24,587 nt of DNA from Bacillota bacterium. GTDB taxonomy: Bacteria > Bacillota > Clostridia > Lachnospirales > Lachnospiraceae. Positions 23,112 to 24,587 of this stretch are shown in pieces. Positions within the stretch are counted from its first letter, which is position 1, and every line of letters begins with the position of its first letter. The translations under genes were made by a program, and so were the position numbers. The notes below the pieces were generated by a model, which was given only the letters and a program-made list of their open reading frames with translations, was not told the origin of the DNA and ran no database searches. The DNA lies in contig JAFAGA010000040.1 of the NCBI GenBank assembly GCA_023423045.1, forward strand, positions 1-24,587, given 5' to 3'.

Positions 23112-23141
23112 ATTCTAGCACTCCCCCCCCTCCCCCGTCAA
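23112..23141 (-). promoter_or_regulatory. Promoter of the ABC exporter operon with a C8/G8 tract in its spacer
   Basis: On the minus strand TTGACG (23141-23136) and TAGAAT (23117-23112) are separated by 18 nt. The spacer contains G4, A, then eight Gs (C8 on the plus strand at 23123-23130). A small TTGC/GCAA inverted repeat (23093-23106) lies just downstream. Confidence 0.6.
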
Positions 23142-23224
23142 GGCTGGGAAGAAGAAGAAATCTTCATTGCATTTATGCCTCAGGCTGAACTGTGACATGT
23201 TTATAGCAGTTGTATTATTTTTTC

Positions 23225-23289
23225 TGTCCATTTATATGAAATTATGCTATAATGCCTGATAGGGCAAAGTAGTCCCACAAGATATCAGG
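23225..23289 (+). promoter_or_regulatory. Extended -10 promoter and leader hairpin of the YcxB-like gene
   Basis: TGCTATAAT (23245-23253) is an extended -10 box; the matching -35 (TGTCCA, 23225-23230) is poor. Just downstream, CCTGATA (23255-23261) pairs with TATCAGG (23283-23289), with an inner GGG/CCC pairing. The hairpin would form at the 5' end of the mRNA. Confidence 0.55.
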
Positions 23290-23333
23290 TTTGGACGTGT
23301 TTTAATTAGCTCAAATTGTAAGGAGATGTTAAG

Positions 23334-24587
23334 ATGCATAAAAAAAATAATATAATGCTCATCCTATTGGTTTTACTGGTTTCATTACTTTTTCCTTCTG
23401 CAGGCGTGCAGGCCAAGGTTCAGAATTTTGAGAGCCTTTTTATGGAAGTTAACACCCCTGAGGATACCATTGTTGTTGCCGCAGATACGCCGAATGAGGA
23501 TGAACTCTGGAGTAAAATCGGTGTTATGAATCCAAAAGAAGAAAAGAAGGTACTGAACCAAATGGGAGTCCGGGCAATCTTATTCGATCCGAATACCCGC
23601 AGCAGCATAAAGCTAATTCAGAAAAGCTCTGAAAAGAGTTCGGAGATATTCAATCTTTCCCTCATATCGGAGGAGGAAAGGCAGGATTTTCTGGACAACT
23701 TATTTCCCTCCCCGGATGACAGCACAACACTTCACGTAGCTCCCTACTCCCAGCCGGAGCAGCCCTTCTTTCGAATTGAGCTGGTGATGAAGAGAGAGAA
23801 CATAGAAGCCACGGAGATTATCTACGGCACTGTGGTGAACGGATATGTGATGTATTATGATCTCTATAAAGAGAATGCCCCAGGCCCCCTGGATGAGAGC
23901 TATATTAAAGCCTTGGTGGAAGGTACTCATTTTACAAAATTTTTGGACAAAGCAGAGATAGAACAACAGGGCAGGCAGAGCGCAATTCTTCTGGCCGTCG
24001 GCACCGGTATCATCGCTGCAATTGCGATTATTTTTGTTATGCTATCCTCCCGCAGAAATAAAAAGAATGCGGCCGTCAGGAAGGAAAGAACCGCGGCACT
24101 GTCCAGGTTTTACCAGGATCAAAAAATCAAAGACGAACAAAAAATCAAAGATCCGGTTCTTTATACCAACCGCACCGTATATTCCGAGGAGGTTATTAAG
24201 CATTTCTGTCTATATAACACCGTTTTTCATCATATAAAAACCTGGATCACAACTGCCGTCGCATATCTGCTTCTGCTGGTGCTGTCCTATCATTCGAATC
24301 AGGCATGGATCGGCTATATCATTTCATCCCTGGCCGTGTTCTTTTTGGTACTTACTCAGAGCTTTCAGATTGAAAAGGCTGCAAAAAAGATAATGAAGGC
24401 CTATGAGCATCAAAAGAGCAAAGAAGCAACGGTCCAATTCTATGAGGATTATTATATCCTGTCGGGTATCCAGTCCTCCGGCAAGAATCCTTATGTACAG
24501 ATTACCGAATATAAGGAATATAAGAATTATATCTACCTTTATCTGGGCTCGGACCGGGCGCTGTATCTGAATAAAGAGGGCTTTGAT
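23334..24587 (+). CDS. Membrane protein with YcxB-like C-terminal region (partial at window end)
   Basis: The first 418 codons are open to the window edge with no stop, so the 3' end is missing. AAGGAG lies 8 nt before the ATG. Residues 1-27 form a signal peptide ending VQA. An extracytoplasmic domain of about 190 residues follows that I do not recognise. A transmembrane helix is at about 216-239, then a basic linker containing the duplicated string QKIKDEQKIKD. Two helices close together follow (about 303-320 and 325-347). The last part (VQFYEDYYILSG to YLNKEGF) resembles the YcxB-like domain, a small family of unknown function usually placed after two helices. The combination suggests a cell-envelope protein; no activity can be named. 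Confidence 0.8.
   Translation, partial: MHKKNNIMLILLVLLVSLLFPSAGVQAKVQNFESLFMEVNTPEDTIVVAADTPNEDELWSKIGVMNPKEEKKVLNQMGVRAILFDPNTRSSIKLIQKSSEKSSEIFNLSLISEEERQDFLDNLFPSPDDSTTLHVAPYSQPEQPFFRIELVMKRENIEATEIIYGTVVNGYVMYYDLYKENAPGPLDESYIKALVEGTHFTKFLDKAEIEQQGRQSAILLAVGTGIIAAIAIIFVMLSSRRNKKNAAVRKERTAALSRFYQDQKIKDEQKIKDPVLYTNRTVYSEEVIKHFCLYNTVFHHIKTWITTAVAYLLLLVLSYHSNQAWIGYIISSLAVFFLVLTQSFQIEKAAKKIMKAYEHQKSKEATVQFYEDYYILSGIQSSGKNPYVQITEYKEYKNYIYLYLGSDRALYLNKEGFD

Noticed and set aside
23255..23330. Cyclic di-GMP type riboswitch suggested by GGGCAAA in the YcxB-like leader
   Set aside because: Only the GGGCAAA string fits; the rest of the conserved GEMM core is absent, so it was left as a plain hairpin.

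Overview
The window looks like chromosomal DNA from a low-to-moderate GC Gram-positive anaerobe, most likely a member of the Clostridia and probably Lachnospiraceae-like. The basis is the strong AGGAGG ribosome binding sites, consensus TTGACA-17-TATAAT promoters, a lysine (L-box) riboswitch, a tyrosine T-box leader, Firmicutes-type lipoprotein and ABC transporter genes, and a DUF4153 membrane protein. The family-level placement is an inference. I saw no phage, insertion sequence, CRISPR array, rRNA or tRNA gene.

Layout. (1) 1-3353, minus strand: a polar amino acid ABC importer operon (binding protein, permease, ATPase). It is preceded by a lysine riboswitch with its own terminator, so lysine is the likely substrate. 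A set of GAGCGTAGTGA-type repeats with palindromes lies between the promoter and the aptamer. (2) 3466-5278: a DUF4153 membrane protein, divergent from (3) 5785-7158, an NCS2 uracil/xanthine-type permease; the gap between them holds three separate hairpins. (4) 7318-8287: a SAM methyltransferase with its own promoter and a short possible leader ORF. (5) 8407-9765, minus: an AzgA/PbuG-type purine permease, convergent with the methyltransferase and separated from it by a strong bidirectional terminator. (6) 10020-12110, minus: an EF-G paralogue with altered GTPase motifs. (7) 12363-16143, plus: a DAHP synthase - prephenate dehydrogenase - EPSP synthase cluster that takes carbon into the shikimate pathway and into the tyrosine branch. 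It is followed by a small zinc-ribbon protein and a membrane-anchored NodB-type polysaccharide deacetylase. (8) 17706-19446, minus: tyrS under a T-box leader with a UAC specifier codon. (9) 19520-23046, minus: two half-transporters forming a heterodimeric ABC exporter with one degenerate and one canonical ATP site. (10) 23334-24587, plus: the start of a membrane protein with a YcxB-like C-terminal region, cut off by the window end.

How it fits together. Amino acid supply dominates: riboswitch-controlled lysine uptake, tyrosine-pathway synthesis, and tyrosyl-tRNA synthetase controlled by uncharged tRNA-Tyr. Two nucleobase permeases from different NCS2 branches sit nearby. The most interesting unexplained signals are these: a 33-bp hairpin element shared by the aro operon leader and the tyrS leader, with a compensatory base-pair change; the repeat cluster inside the lysine operon leader; an EF-G paralogue lacking several hallmark GTPase residues; and a C8 tract inside the promoter spacer of the ABC exporter operon. 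No clearly new multi-gene system was recognised.
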